Part shown: piece by piece, positions 42,868 to 53,417 of the stretch | How positions within the stretch are numbered: position 1 is the first letter of the stretch | Layout of the letters: every line of letters begins with the position of its first letter | Assembly: GCF_016921115.1 (NCBI RefSeq) | Contig: NZ_JAFFZS010000008.1 | Coordinates: forward strand, 186,001-250,000 | Direction: 5' to 3' | DNA from: Streptomyces actuosus | Lineage (GTDB): Bacteria > Actinomycetota > Actinomycetes > Streptomycetales > Streptomycetaceae | Length of the DNA stretch: 64,000 bases | Program-made: the position numbers and the translations under genes | Notes under the pieces: generated by a model | What the model saw: only the letters and a program-made list of their open reading frames with translations | What the model was told of the DNA's origin: nothing | Databases searched by the model: none

Positions 42868-43745
42868 GCGGCGGCCTCCCCCTGCTGCGCGGGGGCGGCA
42901 CCGTCCGGGTCGTCGAGGGTGAGAAGGTAGCCGTCCTCCAGGGTGGGATCGAGAAGTTCGGCGCCCTTCGGGGGGTCCCCGACGTTGCGGAAGGTTCCGG
43001 CGCCGGTGCGCCAGCCGGCGCGGGCTCCCGGGTCCCGTGCGGCGCTGCTCCACACCCGGCCGTCCGCCCGTGCGGTCAGCTCGGCCGGGGTCCCCTCGAA
43101 GCGGACCCGGCCGCAGGCCAGGACGATCACCCGGTGGCAGAGCATCGCCACGTCCTCGGTCTGGTGGGTGGAGAGCAGCACCGTGCGGCCCTCGCCCGCC
43201 TGGGCGATCAGCTCCCGGAAACGCACCCGCTGCTCGGGGTCGAGGCCGACGGTGGGCTCGTCCAGCACGAGGAAGCCGGGTTCCCCGACAAGGGCGGCGG
43301 CCAGGGCGACCCGCTGTCTCATGCCGCCGGACAGCCGCTTCAGTCGCCGGCCGCGCACGTCGGACAGGTCGACGGCGTCGAGGACCCGCCGCACCTCGCG
43401 ATGGCGGGCGGTGCGATCGGTCTGCTCCTTCAGGATCGCCACGTAGTCGACGAACTCGAACGCCGAGAAGTCCGGGTGGAAGCCGGGGTTCTGCGGCAGG
43501 TAGCCGAGGGTGCGCCGGAGGTTCTGCCGACCGGCCGCGCTGCCGGGGGCGTGCCCGAGGACGGTGAAGGAGCCCCCGTCGGCGGGCACGGCGGTGGCGA
43601 GGACCCGCAGCAGGGTGGTCTTGCCGGCGCCATTGGGCCCGAGCAGGCCGGTCACCCCGGCGCGCAGGCTCAGAGAGACGTCGTCGAGGGCTCTGGTGCC
43701 GCCGTAGCGGAGGGTCAGCCCGGAGGCGGAGACGGTGACGGTCAT
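42864..43745 (-). CDS. ABC transporter ATP-binding protein
   Basis: A 293-residue ATPase: Walker A GPNGAGKTT (around 35-43), Q-loop YLPQNPGF, signature LSGGMRQR, Walker B FLVLDEPTVGLDP, switch His STHQTEDV. ATG at 43743-43745 overlaps the upstream anti-sigma stop (ATGA). The C-terminal 60 residues after the core are less conserved and mention no known domain. It is the ATPase of the permease downstream. Confidence 0.93.
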   Translation of the reverse strand: MTVTVSASGLTLRYGGTRALDDVSLSLRAGVTGLLGPNGAGKTTLLRVLATAVPADGGSFTVLGHAPGSAAGRQNLRRTLGYLPQNPGFHPDFSAFEFVDYVAILKEQTDRTARHREVRRVLDAVDLSDVRGRRLKRLSGGMRQRVALAAALVGEPGFLVLDEPTVGLDPEQRVRFRELIAQAGEGRTVLLSTHQTEDVAMLCHRVIVLACGRVRFEGTPAELTARADGRVWSSAARDPGARAGWRTGAGTFRNVGDPPKGAELLDPTLEDGYLLTLDDPDGAAPAQQGEAAA

Positions 43746-44590
43746 GCGGCGCTCCCGTGGGTGAAGCCGGCGAACGGTGTGTGGGCGGAGGTGGAGTCGA
43801 AGCGGTCGCGGAGCCTGATCAGCAGCCAGACGGCGGCGGCGGCGACCAGTGCGGCCGCCAGCTGGCCGCCCGCGGTGAACGGCGCGGGCGTCCCGTGGGC
43901 CCGCGCCCGGGCGATCAGCAGCAGCGCCGTCCAGGCCGTGCCGACCAGCGCGGGGCCCAGGACCGGGCCGAGGCGGGGGGTGAGCGCGAGCCCCGTCGCG
44001 GTGAGGGCCAGCGCGGGCAGCAGCCAGGCCAGGGCCCGCAGCCCGTAGGCCGGCAGCGCGAGCGTGGCCAGACCGTTGAGGACGAGACCGGCGCCGAGCA
44101 CGGCGACCGTGCGCAGCATCAGCAGCCGGAAACCGTGCAGCGGCGCGACGACGGCCATCTCGTACGTCGGGTCGAGGACGGGGCCGTAGGACAGGGCCAC
44201 CCCGGCCAGCGGCAGCAGCGGGGCCAGGCCCAGGAAAAGGCCCGGATTGTCCGCGAGGCGGACCATGAGCACGGTCATCGCCAGCACGAACACCACCGCC
44301 AGCATCCACGACCGGCGCAGCACCGGGGTGGCCGCCAGCAGCCGCGCGGAGTGGTCGGCGACCCCGCACCGCACCAGCAGCCCCTCGAACACGCCTCGCC
44401 TGGGCGCGTCGAGCTCGGCGTCCAGTCGCTCCCAGCCCGTGTCCAGCGCGACCGGGTCGCTCAGGTCCGCCAGCAGGGCGCGGCAGCCGGCGCAGGCCGT
44501 CAGGTGGGTGTCGGCCGACCACAGCAGGGGCGGCGCGAGGTCACCCCGCAGGTACGCGCGCAGGTCCTCTTCTGCCACGTGCCACGTCAT
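43742..44590 (-). CDS. Zinc-finger (zf-HC2) membrane anti-sigma factor
   Basis: A 282-residue protein. The N-terminal anti-sigma domain has an H-x3-C-x2-C zinc motif (THLTACAGCRAL, around 29-38), the ZAS pattern. A linker follows, then six or so membrane segments (LAVVFVLAMTVLMVRLA onward), which is more than the single span of classical RsrA-like factors. ATG at 44588-44590 overlaps the sigma stop (ATGA). It should hold the upstream ECF sigma factor inactive until a membrane or redox signal arrives. Confidence 0.88.
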   Translation of the reverse strand: MTWHVAEEDLRAYLRGDLAPPLLWSADTHLTACAGCRALLADLSDPVALDTGWERLDAELDAPRRGVFEGLLVRCGVADHSARLLAATPVLRRSWMLAVVFVLAMTVLMVRLADNPGLFLGLAPLLPLAGVALSYGPVLDPTYEMAVVAPLHGFRLLMLRTVAVLGAGLVLNGLATLALPAYGLRALAWLLPALALTATGLALTPRLGPVLGPALVGTAWTALLLIARARAHGTPAPFTAGGQLAAALVAAAAVWLLIRLRDRFDSTSAHTPFAGFTHGSAA

Positions 44591-45129
44591 GCCAGCGCCT
44601 CCCGCAGTTGCTTGCGGGCCCTGTGCGCCCGCGTCTTGACCGTGCCGGGCGGAATGCCGAGGACGACGGCTGCCTCCCGGGTGCTGAGCCCGTCGACGAC
44701 GGTCGCCTGGAGAACGGCGCGGAGTTCGGGCGACAGCCTGATGAGGGCGCCGGCGAGGTCCCCGTGCTCCACCCCCGCGAGCACGCGTTCCTCCGCCGAC
44801 GCCTCGTCCCGGTGCCGCAGCCGCGCCAGCGCCTGCCGCAGCCGGCCGCGGGCGCCGTCGCCGCGCAGCGCGTCGACCAGCCGGCGCGAACCGATGCGCC
44901 ACAGCCAGCCGGCCACGTCGCCCTCCTCGCGATAGCGGGCGCTGCCCCGCCACACCTGGAGGAACGTCTCCTGTACGACGTCGTCGACCGTCCCGGCGTC
45001 GGCGCAGCGGCTGCGCATGCGCGCAGCGAGCCACGGCGCGTACCGCCGGTACAGCTCCTCGAAGGCGTGACGGTCCCCGTCTGCCGCGATGGCCCGCAGC
45101 AGCTCCCCGTCGCTTCTCGTTTCGCTCAC
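44587..45129 (-). CDS. ECF-type RNA polymerase sigma factor
   Basis: A 180-residue sigma-70 family ECF factor: region 2 ([49 protein letters not shown]) and region 4 ([44 protein letters not shown]). First gene of a five-gene coupled unit: sigma, anti-sigma, ATPase, permease, membrane protein. Overlap of every junction suggests one transcript in which the sigma factor directs its own export system. Confidence 0.93.
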   Translation of the reverse strand: MSETRSDGELLRAIAADGDRHAFEELYRRYAPWLAARMRSRCADAGTVDDVVQETFLQVWRGSARYREEGDVAGWLWRIGSRRLVDALRGDGARGRLRQALARLRHRDEASAEERVLAGVEHGDLAGALIRLSPELRAVLQATVVDGLSTREAAVVLGIPPGTVKTRAHRARKQLREALA

Positions 45130-45454
45130 ATCTCCTCATCGGATGAGGCCCGCCGATCGGTTCACGCATCCGACGACGACTTCTCCGTCCCGGTCCCGCC
45201 CCTCGCCCGAGGCGCTCCTCCCTCCGGGTGCGGGTGGTTCGCCGACCATGATGGGCAACCCGTCCGGCGGGCCCCTCCCGGGCACGTCCCGGGCACGTCC
45301 CGCGCGCCCCTTCCGCTCCCCCGCGTCCGACCGGTTCCGGCCCTCCGGTCGAGCTCCCCCGCCCCGGCTCCCCGCCCCTTCGGAGCCACTCCCCGCTATC
45401 CGTACGTCATGTCTCCGTAACCATCGATTCAGACGGGCTTGCGACGCTCGGCGA
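45130..45454. other. ppk/sigma-factor divergent intergenic region
   Basis: 325 bases without a supported gene. Around 45277-45302 there is a direct repeat of GGGCACGTCCC with itself palindromic character. Less GC-rich DNA near 45400-45445 (CTATCCGTACGTCATGTCTC, then CCATCGATTC) is the likely ppk promoter. I searched for the PHO-box 11-mer GTTCACC and did not see a good match. Confidence 0.4.
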
Positions 45455-47797
45455 ATGAAGCCCGCCGTGCCTGAGCCTTCGCCGCCCCCCGAGGGGACCG
45501 CCGCCGCGCTCCCGCCCGCACTTTCCGACGCGCCCGTATCGCTGCCGGCGCGGAAGAATGGGTTCATGAGTCAGTCAGACACCCAGGCACAGGTCCCGCA
45601 CACGCAGCCCTCCGTGGGCTCCATCGCCGCGCACCGCCCGCAGGTCGCCGCGGGGGCGGTCTCCGACCTGGAACCGGACATCGACGCCGACCTCGACACC
45701 TACGAGGAGTCGCAGGCCGACGGCGTGCCGTTGCCGCAGGGGCGCTTCCTCGACCGGGAGCGCAGCTGGCTCGCCTTCAACGAGCGCGTTCTGGAACTCG
45801 CCGAGGACCCGAACACGCCCCTCCTGGAGCGCGCCAACTTCCTGGCGATCTTCGCCAGCAACCTGGACGAGTTCTTCATGGTCCGCGTCGCCGGTCTGAA
45901 GCGGCGCATAGCCACCGGCGTCGCCACCCGCTCCGCGTCCGGGCTCCAGCCGCGCGAGGTGCTGGAGATGATCTGGGCGCGTTCGCGCGAGCTGATGGCC
46001 CGGCACGCCGCGTGCTTCCACGAGGACGTGGCGCCCGCCCTCGCGGAGGAGGGCATCCACCTGGTCCGCTGGAACGAGCTGGCCGAGAAGGAGCAGGCCC
46101 GGCTGTTCACGCTCTTCCGGCACCAGATCTTCCCGGTCCTCACCCCGCTCGCGGTCGACCCCGCGCACCCGTTCCCCTACATCTCCGGCCTCTCGCTCAA
46201 CCTCGCCGTCGTCGTGCGCAACCCGGTCAGCGGGCACAAGCACTTCGCGCGTGTGAAGGTGCCGCCGCTGCTGTCGCGCTTCCTGGAGGCCTCCCCGGGC
46301 CGGTACGTCCCCATCGAGGACGTCATCGCCGCGCACCTGGAGGAGCTGTTCCCGGGCATGGAGGTGCTGGAGCACCACGCCTTCCGCCTCACCCGGAACG
46401 AGGACCTGGAGGTCGAGGAGGACGACGCCGAGAATCTGCTGCAGGCCCTGGAGAAGGAGCTCATGCGGCGCCGCTTCGGGCCGCCGGTGCGCCTGGAGGT
46501 CGAGGAGTCCATCGACCGCGAGGTGCTGGACCTGCTGGTCCGCGAGCTGAAGATCTCCGAGGCCGAGGTGTACCCGCTGCCCGGCCCCCTGGACCTCACG
46601 GGCCTCTTCCGCATCCACAGCCTCGACCGGCCGGAGCTGAAGTACCCGAAGTTCGTCGCCGGCACCCACCGCGACCTCGCGGAGGTCGAGTCGGCGTCCG
46701 CGCCCGACATCTTCGCCGCGCTGCGCCAGCGGGACGTGCTGCTGCACCACCCCTACGACTCCTTCTCCACCTCCGTGCAGGCCTTCCTGGAGCAGGCTGC
46801 CGGAGACCCGGACGTGCTGGCCATCAAGCAGACCCTGTACCGCACCTCCGGCGACTCGCCGATAGTCGACGCGCTCATCGACGCCGCGGAGGCCGGCAAG
46901 CAGGTCCTGGTGCTGGTCGAGATCAAGGCGCGCTTCGACGAGCACGCCAACATCAAGTGGGCGCGCAAGCTGGAGGAGGCCGGCTGCCACGTCGTCTACG
47001 GCCTGGTGGGACTGAAGACCCACTGCAAACTGTCCCTCGTCGTCCGCCAGGAGGGCGAGACGCTCAGGCGCTACAGCCACGTCGGCACCGGCAACTACCA
47101 CCCCAAGACGGCGCGCCTGTACGAGGACCTCGGCCTGCTGACGGCCGACCCGCAGGTCGGCGCCGACCTGTCCGACCTGTTCAACCGCCTGTCGGGCTAC
47201 TCGCGCCGGGAGACCTACCGCCGTCTGCTGGTGGCCCCCAAGTCGCTGCGCGACGGTCTGATCTCGCGGGTCAACAAGGAGATACAGCACCACCGCGCCG
47301 GGCGGCCCGCCTACATCCGCATCAAGGCCAACTCGATGGTCGACGAGGCCGTCGTCGACTCGCTCTACCGGGCGTCCCAGGCGGGTGTGCCCGTCGACGT
47401 GTGGGTGCGCGGGATCTGCGCGCTGCGCCCGGGCGTGGCGGGCCTGTCGGAGAACATCCGGGTCCGCTCCGTCCTCGGCCGCTTCCTGGAACACTCGCGG
47501 GTCTTCGCCTTCGGCAACGGCGGCGAGCCCGAGGTGTGGATCGGCAGCGCCGACATGATGCACCGCAACCTGGACCGCCGTATCGAGGCCCTGGTCCGGG
47601 TCGTCGACCCCGCCCACCGGGCCGCCCTCAACCGGCTGCTGGAGACGGGCATGGCCGACACCACCGTGTCCTGGCACCTCGGGCCGGACGGCGAGTGGAC
47701 CCGGCACTCGACCGACGCGGACGGCCAGCCCCTGCGCAATGTCCAGGAGATGCTCATAGACGCCCGGAGGCGCCGGCGTGGCAATGCGACACCATGA
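45455..47797 (+). CDS. ppk: Polyphosphate kinase 1
   Basis: A 780-residue PPK1, which makes polyphosphate from ATP. All four parts are visible: N-terminal [19 protein letters not shown], head domain [13 protein letters not shown], and the two C-terminal kinase domains ([69 protein letters not shown] with the phospho-His region). I use ATG at 45455 for a length near the 774 residues I recall for S. coelicolor; ATG at 45566 (743 residues) removes a Pro/Ala-rich prefix and is the main alternative. The CHAD gene overlaps its end. Streptomyces ppk is under PhoP control. Confidence 0.94.
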   Translation: MKPAVPEPSPPPEGTAAALPPALSDAPVSLPARKNGFMSQSDTQAQVPHTQPSVGSIAAHRPQVAAGAVSDLEPDIDADLDTYEESQADGVPLPQGRFLDRERSWLAFNERVLELAEDPNTPLLERANFLAIFASNLDEFFMVRVAGLKRRIATGVATRSASGLQPREVLEMIWARSRELMARHAACFHEDVAPALAEEGIHLVRWNELAEKEQARLFTLFRHQIFPVLTPLAVDPAHPFPYISGLSLNLAVVVRNPVSGHKHFARVKVPPLLSRFLEASPGRYVPIEDVIAAHLEELFPGMEVLEHHAFRLTRNEDLEVEEDDAENLLQALEKELMRRRFGPPVRLEVEESIDREVLDLLVRELKISEAEVYPLPGPLDLTGLFRIHSLDRPELKYPKFVAGTHRDLAEVESASAPDIFAALRQRDVLLHHPYDSFSTSVQAFLEQAAGDPDVLAIKQTLYRTSGDSPIVDALIDAAEAGKQVLVLVEIKARFDEHANIKWARKLEEAGCHVVYGLVGLKTHCKLSLVVRQEGETLRRYSHVGTGNYHPKTARLYEDLGLLTADPQVGADLSDLFNRLSGYSRRETYRRLLVAPKSLRDGLISRVNKEIQHHRAGRPAYIRIKANSMVDEAVVDSLYRASQAGVPVDVWVRGICALRPGVAGLSENIRVRSVLGRFLEHSRVFAFGNGGEPEVWIGSADMMHRNLDRRIEALVRVVDPAHRAALNRLLETGMADTTVSWHLGPDGEWTRHSTDADGQPLRNVQEMLIDARRRRRGNATP

Positions 47798-48965
47798 CCT
47801 GACGGACCCCGGGGTCGGGCCGTCCCCCGGGTCGCCCGGGCAGGAGAGCGTCCCCACCGGGACAGCCCTCGCGGGGTACCTCCGGGCGCAGGCCACGGAG
47901 TTCCTGCGCGCGCTGCGCCTGCACCGGGAGACCGGGGGGACGGGGGCGGCCTCCGGTGCGCAGGCTTCCGTCGACGCGGCACGCGCCCTGCGCCGGTCGG
48001 CCCGCCGGATCAGCGGCAGCCTGCACACCTACCGCCCCCTCCTCGACCCCGACTGGTCCGAGGAGATCCGCCCCGAGCTGGCGTGGCTGTCGGGCACGCT
48101 GGCCCTGGAGCACGCGTACCAGGCCCGCCTGGAGCGGCTCCTGGGCGCCCTCCAGCGGCTGTCGGGGGCGGCGGCGGTACCGGCGCAGGCGAACACGCCT
48201 GCCGCGGGCACGCCGGTGGCCGCCCGCGCCGCCGACGTGGAACGGGCGGGCGGTGGTGGTGCCGCGCCACACACGCCTCCGGGCGTCGGGGAGGCGTCCG
48301 GCGCCAGTGCGGGCCCCGCACACCCGGCGGCCGCCACGGAACGCGGCAACCTCACCGTCGGCGCGGCGAAGGCGGGCGCGCTGCTCGACCGCCAGCTCAC
48401 GCTCGCCCGGACCCGGGCCCACTCCACGGCGCTCCAGGCCCTGGGCAGCAGCCGCTTCCACGCCGTCGCGGACAAGGTCGCCTTACTGGCCAGCGAGGTC
48501 CCCCTCACCTCCGCCGCGGCCACCACTGCCCTGCGCCCCCACGCCGCCGCGGCCGTGGAGCGGCTCTCCGACGCCGTGGCCGCGCTGCCCCTGGTCACCG
48601 CGGGCCATCCGTACAACGCGGAGGCACTGATCCACGGTCTGTCACCGGATCCGTCCCCGCATCCGCAGGACGCGCCCTGGCACCAGGTGCGGCTGCTGCT
48701 GCGCCTGCACCGGTACGCCGGGGAGGTGCTGGCCGGCGACGAGACGGTGGACGTGCGGCTCCTCCAGGCCGGCCAGGCCCTCAACCGGCACCGCGACGCC
48801 TCGGAGGCCGCGGCGGCTGCCGCGCAGGCGGCCCGCACGCCGCGGATCGCCCCGGCGACGGCGTACGCGCTGGGCGTGCTCCATGCCGACCAGCGGCATG
48901 AGGTGGAGGCGGCGCGGTACGCGTTCCAGCAGTCCTGGCACAAGGAAGCGGTGGGCACCGCCTGA
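47778..48965 (+). CDS. CHAD-domain polyphosphate-associated protein
   Basis: A 395-residue CHAD protein, helices rich in conserved His/Arg that bind polyphosphate. N-terminal basic part [20 protein letters not shown] and [26 protein letters not shown]-terminal [11 protein letters not shown] and [24 protein letters not shown] long Ala/Pro/Gly-rich section lies between (about 135-200). It overlaps ppk by 20 bases (GTG 47778; an ATG at 47784 is alternative), so the two are coupled. This strongly ties it to polyphosphate granules. Confidence 0.9.
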   Translation: MAMRHHDLTDPGVGPSPGSPGQESVPTGTALAGYLRAQATEFLRALRLHRETGGTGAASGAQASVDAARALRRSARRISGSLHTYRPLLDPDWSEEIRPELAWLSGTLALEHAYQARLERLLGALQRLSGAAAVPAQANTPAAGTPVAARAADVERAGGGGAAPHTPPGVGEASGASAGPAHPAAATERGNLTVGAAKAGALLDRQLTLARTRAHSTALQALGSSRFHAVADKVALLASEVPLTSAAATTALRPHAAAAVERLSDAVAALPLVTAGHPYNAEALIHGLSPDPSPHPQDAPWHQVRLLLRLHRYAGEVLAGDETVDVRLLQAGQALNRHRDASEAAAAAAQAARTPRIAPATAYALGVLHADQRHEVEAARYAFQQSWHKEAVGTA

Positions 48966-49078
48966 GGCGGGCGCGCCCCGCGCCGACCGGCGGCCGTCAC
49001 CGACCGGGGAAGGGGCGGAACGGCGGACGAGGCGACCGGCCGACCGAGCGACCGGACCGAGGAGGCGGTGAGCGCCCG

Positions 49079-49501
49079 GTGAGCACTCCCGAGGACAGCA
49101 CGGTGCAGGCGGCGGGCTGCGTTCTGTGGCGCCGCTCCCCGGTGGACGACGGGCTGGAGATCTGCCTCGTCCACCGGCCCAAGTACGACGACTGGTCGCA
49201 TCCCAAGGGCAAGCTGAAGCGCGAGGAGGACCCGCTCTCCGGCGCCCTGCGCGAGGTGGCGGAGGAAACCGGCCACCGGGCCGTGCCTGGCCGCGAGCTG
49301 ACCACCTTGCACTACACGGCGAACGGCCGTCCGAAGCGGGTGCGGTACTGGGCCGCCGAGGCCGCGGGCGGCGGTTTCACGCCCAACACGGAGGTGGACC
49401 GCCTCCTCTGGCTGCCGCCGGTGGCCGCCCGGAAGCGGCTCACCCAGCCGAGGGACCGCGACCTGGTCGACGCGCTGCTGGACGCGCTGCGCACGACCTA
49501 G
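49079..49501 (+). CDS. Nudix hydrolase (MutT-like)
   Basis: A 140-residue Nudix protein: Nudix box G-K-L-K-R-E-E-D-x6-L-R-E-V-A-E-E-T-G (around residues 44-65), preceded by AAGCVLWRRS and SHPKGKLK. Family includes diadenosine-polyphosphate and 8-oxo-dGTP hydrolases. It is the third gene of a ppk-CHAD-Nudix row (113-base gap), which suggests a role in phosphate or polyphosphate turnover rather than mutation avoidance. Start GTG at 49079. A strong terminator overlaps its stop. Confidence 0.93.
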   Translation: MSTPEDSTVQAAGCVLWRRSPVDDGLEICLVHRPKYDDWSHPKGKLKREEDPLSGALREVAEETGHRAVPGRELTTLHYTANGRPKRVRYWAAEAAGGGFTPNTEVDRLLWLPPVAARKRLTQPRDRDLVDALLDALRTT

Positions 49502-49524
49502 TGCCGCACCAGGCGCGGCACTAG
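49498..49524. terminator. Terminator overlapping the Nudix stop codon
   Basis: CTAGTGCCGC (49498-49507) pairs perfectly with GCGGCACTAG (49515-49524). The TAG stop of the Nudix gene (49499-49501) is inside the left arm. It ends the ppk-CHAD-Nudix transcript before pstS. Confidence 0.85.
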
Positions 49525-49873
49525 TGGTTCGATGGACGAACCCGATGGACATATCGGGCATGCCGTGATCGCATGGCACCCGAGCAGCTCACAACCGACC
49601 ACGACCCCGACGACAGCCCAGACCCCGTCCGCACCCGCGACCTTCCCCCGCCGTAACCCCGCCGCAACCTGCGGCACCCTGCCGCGCCCAGGCCGCACCC
49701 CGACCCCGCGACGCCCCGTCCACGGCCGCACCGGGCGCGGACCACGCCCGTACCGCACGCCCCGCGAGGCGGCCGTACCGCGACCGCACCGCGGCCGTGC
49801 GCCGAACAGAGCCCGGAACCCCGCCGTGTCCTCGGCGTAAGCCTTCCGTGACCTAACCGCACCGTCCACAGGG

Positions 49874-49895
49874 GTTCACCCGCCGTTCATTTGCG
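49874..49895 (+). promoter_or_regulatory. PHO box (PhoP operator) of the pst operon
   Basis: Two adjacent direct-repeat units: GTTCACCCGCC (49874-49884) and GTTCATTTGCG (49885-49895). These match the Streptomyces PhoP 11-base direct-repeat unit, with the first nearly ideal. It lies 136 bases before pstS. Further upstream repeats are not clear. The rest of the 530-base gap (49502-50031) is very C-rich and shows nothing else beyond the terminator. Confidence 0.88.
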
Positions 49896-50031
49896 CCCAC
49901 AGGCGGCTTCACCTGATCTGCCTAATTTCGGCCTTACCCGGTGCGGACCGCGGTCTCGAGGACGCGCCCGCATCTCCAAAGAACGCACGCCGCCGAATTC
50001 AGGACGGCGGCTCCCGGAAGGACGTTCCTCA

Positions 50032-51162
50032 GTGAAGCTTCAGCGCATGAACCGGCGGGCCCTCGCCCTCGGCGCACTTGCCGTCTCCGGCGCCCTGGCC
50101 CTCACGGCGTGCGGCTCGGACGACACGGGCGACAAGAACAGCAGCGGCAACAGCAGCGGTGCCGCCAGCGCTCCGGCCGGCAACATCAAGTGCGACGACG
50201 CCAAGGGCCAGCTGCAGGCCGCCGGCTCCTCGGCGCAGAAGAACGCCATCGACGCCTGGGTGAAGCAGTACACGGCCGCCTGCAACGGCGTCCAGATCAA
50301 CTACAACGCCAACGGTTCCGGCGCCGGCATCACGAACTTCCTGCAGGGCCAGACCGCCTTCGCCGGTTCGGACTCCGCGCTGAAGCCCGACGAGATCACC
50401 GAGTCGAAGAAGGTCTGCTCCGGCGGCCAGGCCATCGACCTGCCCATGGTCGGCGGCCCGATCGCGGTCGGCTACAACGTGCCGGGCGTGGACACCCTGA
50501 TCCTCGACGCCAAGACGCTCTCCAAGATCTTCAACAGCGAGATCACCAACTGGAACGACAAGGCCATCGCGGCGCTGAACCCCGGCGTCAAGCTGCCCGA
50601 CCTGAAGATCCAGGCCTTCCACCGCTCGGACGAGTCCGGCACCACCGACAACTTCACCAAGTACCTCAAGGCCGCCGGCGACTGGCAGTACGAGCCCGGC
50701 AAGAGCTGGAAGGCCAAGGGCGGCCAGTCCGCGCAGGGCTCCTCCGGCCTGGCCCAGCAGGTGAAGCAGACCGAGGGCGCCATCTCGTACTTCGAGCTGT
50801 CCTACGTCGCCGACGGCATGAAGGCCGTGGAGATCAAGACCGCTGCCGCCGAGCCGGTCGCGGCGACCACCGAGAACGCCTCCAAGGCCATCGGTGCCGC
50901 CAAGATCGTCGGCACGGGCAACGACCTCGCCCTCCAGCTGGACTACAACCCGTCCACCCCGGGCGCGTACCCGATCAGCCTGGTCACGTACGAGATCGTC
51001 TGCGACAAGGGCAACAAGGCCGACACCCTGCCGGCCGTGAAGTCCTTCCTCACCTACATCGCCAGCGAGGACGGCCAGAGCATCCTCTCCGACGCCGGCT
51101 ACGCCCCGCTCGCGGGCGACATCGCCACCAAGGTCCGCGCGGCCATCGCGAACCTGAGCTGA
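50032..51162 (+). CDS. pstS: Phosphate-binding lipoprotein PstS
   Basis: The extracellular phosphate receptor of the high-affinity Pst transporter. 376 residues; signal peptide with lipobox LTAC (Cys around 27), then phosphate-site motifs AAGSSAQ, NANGSGAGITNF, FAGSDSAL and HRSDESGTTDNFTKYL. GTG at 50032 (MKLQRMNRRALALGA). In Streptomyces PstS is among the most abundant PhoP-controlled proteins, also induced by some sugars. First gene of pstSCAB. Confidence 0.97.
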   Translation: MKLQRMNRRALALGALAVSGALALTACGSDDTGDKNSSGNSSGAASAPAGNIKCDDAKGQLQAAGSSAQKNAIDAWVKQYTAACNGVQINYNANGSGAGITNFLQGQTAFAGSDSALKPDEITESKKVCSGGQAIDLPMVGGPIAVGYNVPGVDTLILDAKTLSKIFNSEITNWNDKAIAALNPGVKLPDLKIQAFHRSDESGTTDNFTKYLKAAGDWQYEPGKSWKAKGGQSAQGSSGLAQQVKQTEGAISYFELSYVADGMKAVEIKTAAAEPVAATTENASKAIGAAKIVGTGNDLALQLDYNPSTPGAYPISLVTYEIVCDKGNKADTLPAVKSFLTYIASEDGQSILSDAGYAPLAGDIATKVRAAIANLS

Positions 51163-51289
51163 CCCAGCGTGCGGTCCGGATCCGCCACCCGGGTCCGGAC
51201 CGCACCATCCGGTGCACCGCCGCCAGGGGCCGCCACCCGGCCCCGCCCGAGCCGCCCACCACGAGCGGCTCCGCAGACCGGAGAACCTC

Positions 51290-52294
51290 ATGGACATATC
51301 GACGCACACCCCGACAGCACCTCCGCCCAGTCCACGGCCCGGCCAGGCCGAGAACCGCACCGTCCGTGGCGCCACCCGACCCGGTGACCGGATCTTCCTC
51401 GGTCTGTCCCGCGGCTCGGGCATCGCGCTTCTGCTGATCATGGCCTCGATCGCGGTCTTCCTCACCTACCGCGCCTTCAAGGTCCTGCCCGAGGACACGG
51501 GCAACTTCTTCACCACCTTCGAGTGGAACACCAACGTCACCCCGCCGGACTTCGGTATCGCGGTCCTGGTCTTCGGCACGGTCGTCTCCTCGATCATCGC
51601 CATGGCCCTCGCGGTCCCGGTGGCCGTCGGCATCGCTCTCTTCCTGACGCACTACGCGCCCCGCCGCCTCAGCGGCCCCATCGCGTACGTCATCGACCTG
51701 CTCGCCGCCGTACCGTCGATCGTCTACGGCCTGTGGGGCGCCCTGATCCTCGTCCCGAACCTGGACGGCCTCTACGGCTGGCTCGACGACTACCTCGGCT
51801 GGACCGGCATCTTCGACTGGCAGGGCGGCGCCCCGCGCTCCCTGCTCACCGTCGGCATCCTGCTCGCGATCATGATCCTGCCGATCATCACCAACGTGAG
51901 CCGCGAGGTCTTCCGCCAGGTTCCCCGGATGCACGAGGAGGCCGCGCTCGCCCTCGGCGCCACCCGCTGGGAGGTCGTCCGCATGTCGGTGCTGCCCTTC
52001 GGCCGCTCCGGCGTGATCTCGGCCTCGATGCTGGGCCTCGGCCGCGCGCTCGGCGAGACGATCGCGGTGGCCACCGTGCTCTCCCCCACCTTCGAGATCA
52101 AGGCCAGCCTGCTCGACCCGGGCGGCGGCACGTTCGCGCAGAACATCGCCAGCAAGTTCGGCGAGGCGACCGAGCAGGGGCGTGACGCGCTGATCGCCTC
52201 CGGTCTCGTCCTCTTCGTCATCACCCTTCTGGTCAACGGTGCGGCCCGCCTGATCATCGCCCGCCGTGCCGAGTACTCGGGGGCCAACGCATGA
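51290..52294 (+). CDS. pstC: Phosphate ABC transporter permease PstC
   Basis: A 334-residue permease with six membrane spans (SGIALLLIMASIAVFLTYR, GIAVLVFGTVVSSIIAMALAVPVAV, LLTVGILLAIMILPIITN) and an EAA loop near EEAALALGATRWEVVRM. ATG at 51290 follows GGAGAACC. It overlaps pstA by four bases. The 127-base gap after pstS may reduce expression of the distal genes. Confidence 0.96.
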   Translation: MDISTHTPTAPPPSPRPGQAENRTVRGATRPGDRIFLGLSRGSGIALLLIMASIAVFLTYRAFKVLPEDTGNFFTTFEWNTNVTPPDFGIAVLVFGTVVSSIIAMALAVPVAVGIALFLTHYAPRRLSGPIAYVIDLLAAVPSIVYGLWGALILVPNLDGLYGWLDDYLGWTGIFDWQGGAPRSLLTVGILLAIMILPIITNVSREVFRQVPRMHEEAALALGATRWEVVRMSVLPFGRSGVISASMLGLGRALGETIAVATVLSPTFEIKASLLDPGGGTFAQNIASKFGEATEQGRDALIASGLVLFVITLLVNGAARLIIARRAEYSGANA

Positions 52295-53349
52295 GCACCA
52301 CCCTCACGAGCAAGCACCGCAGCACGCTGCGCGGCGGCCACCTGCCCAAGTGGTCCCCCTTGGCGATCATCGCCGGCAGTGTCGCGGCCGGCCTCGGCAT
52401 CAGCGCGGCCGCCGGACTGCACAGCTCCATCCAGTGGGCCCTGATCGCCGCGGTCGTCTTCGTCGTCGCCACCTACGGGATCGCCGCGAAGGTCGAGGGC
52501 CGCCGTCAGGCCAAGGACCGCATCGCGACCAGCCTCATCTGGGTCGCCTTCCTCCTCGCCGTCATCCCGCTGGCCTCCCTGGTCTGGGAGACCGTCAAGC
52601 GCGGCGTGAAGGTCTTCGACGTCTACTTCCTCACGCACTCCATGGGCGTGGTCGCCGACACCGAACCCGGCGGCGGCATCTACCACGCGATCATCGGCAC
52701 CCTGGAGCAGGTCGGCCTCGCCAGCCTGATCGCCGTGCCGATCGGCGTACTCACCGCGATCTACCTGGTCGAGTACGGCAAGGGCAAGCTCGCCAAGGCC
52801 ATCACCTTCTTCGTCGACGTCATGACGGGCATCCCGTCGATCGTCGCCGGTCTGTTCATCCTCAGCTTCTGGATCCTCATCCTCGACATGGGCTACTCCG
52901 GCTTCGCCGGTTCGCTGGCCCTGTCGATCCTGATGATGCCGGTCGTGGTCCGCTCCACCGAGGAGATGCTCAAGCTCGTACCGAACGAGCTGCGCGAGGC
53001 ATCCCTCGCGCTCGGCGTGCCGAAGTGGCGCACCATCCTCAAGGTGGTCCTGCCGACCTCCATCGGCGGCATCACCACGGGCGTGATGCTCGCGGTCGCG
53101 CGCATCACCGGCGAGACCGCTCCGATGCTGCTGCTGGTCTGGGGTACGAACTTCATCAACAACAACCCCTTCGAGGGCCCGCAGGCTTCGCTGCCGCTGT
53201 ACATCTACCAGCAGTACGCGAACAGCTCGGGCGCCAACGCGGCGTACGACCGCGCGTGGGCGGCGGCACTCGCCCTGATCGCCTTCGTGATGATCCTCAA
53301 CCTGGTGGCCCGCGGTATCGCCCGCTGGAAGGCCCCGAGCCAACACTGA
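52291..53349 (+). CDS. pstA: Phosphate ABC transporter permease PstA
   Basis: A 352-residue permease: N-terminal basic segment, spans including SLIWVAFLLAVIPLASLV, LIAVPIGVLTAIYLVEYGKG, IVAGLFILSFWILILDMG, and an EAA loop REASLALGVPKWRTILKVVLP. Starts by ATGA overlap with pstC. Partner of PstC in the membrane channel. Confidence 0.96.
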   Translation: MSTTLTSKHRSTLRGGHLPKWSPLAIIAGSVAAGLGISAAAGLHSSIQWALIAAVVFVVATYGIAAKVEGRRQAKDRIATSLIWVAFLLAVIPLASLVWETVKRGVKVFDVYFLTHSMGVVADTEPGGGIYHAIIGTLEQVGLASLIAVPIGVLTAIYLVEYGKGKLAKAITFFVDVMTGIPSIVAGLFILSFWILILDMGYSGFAGSLALSILMMPVVVRSTEEMLKLVPNELREASLALGVPKWRTILKVVLPTSIGGITTGVMLAVARITGETAPMLLLVWGTNFINNNPFEGPQASLPLYIYQQYANSSGANAAYDRAWAAALALIAFVMILNLVARGIARWKAPSQH

Positions 53350-53417
53350 GCGGCTACCGCCGCGGGGCCGGTCGCTGACGGCGACCCCCACAGCGACTGT
53401 TTGGAAGTGAAGAAGCA

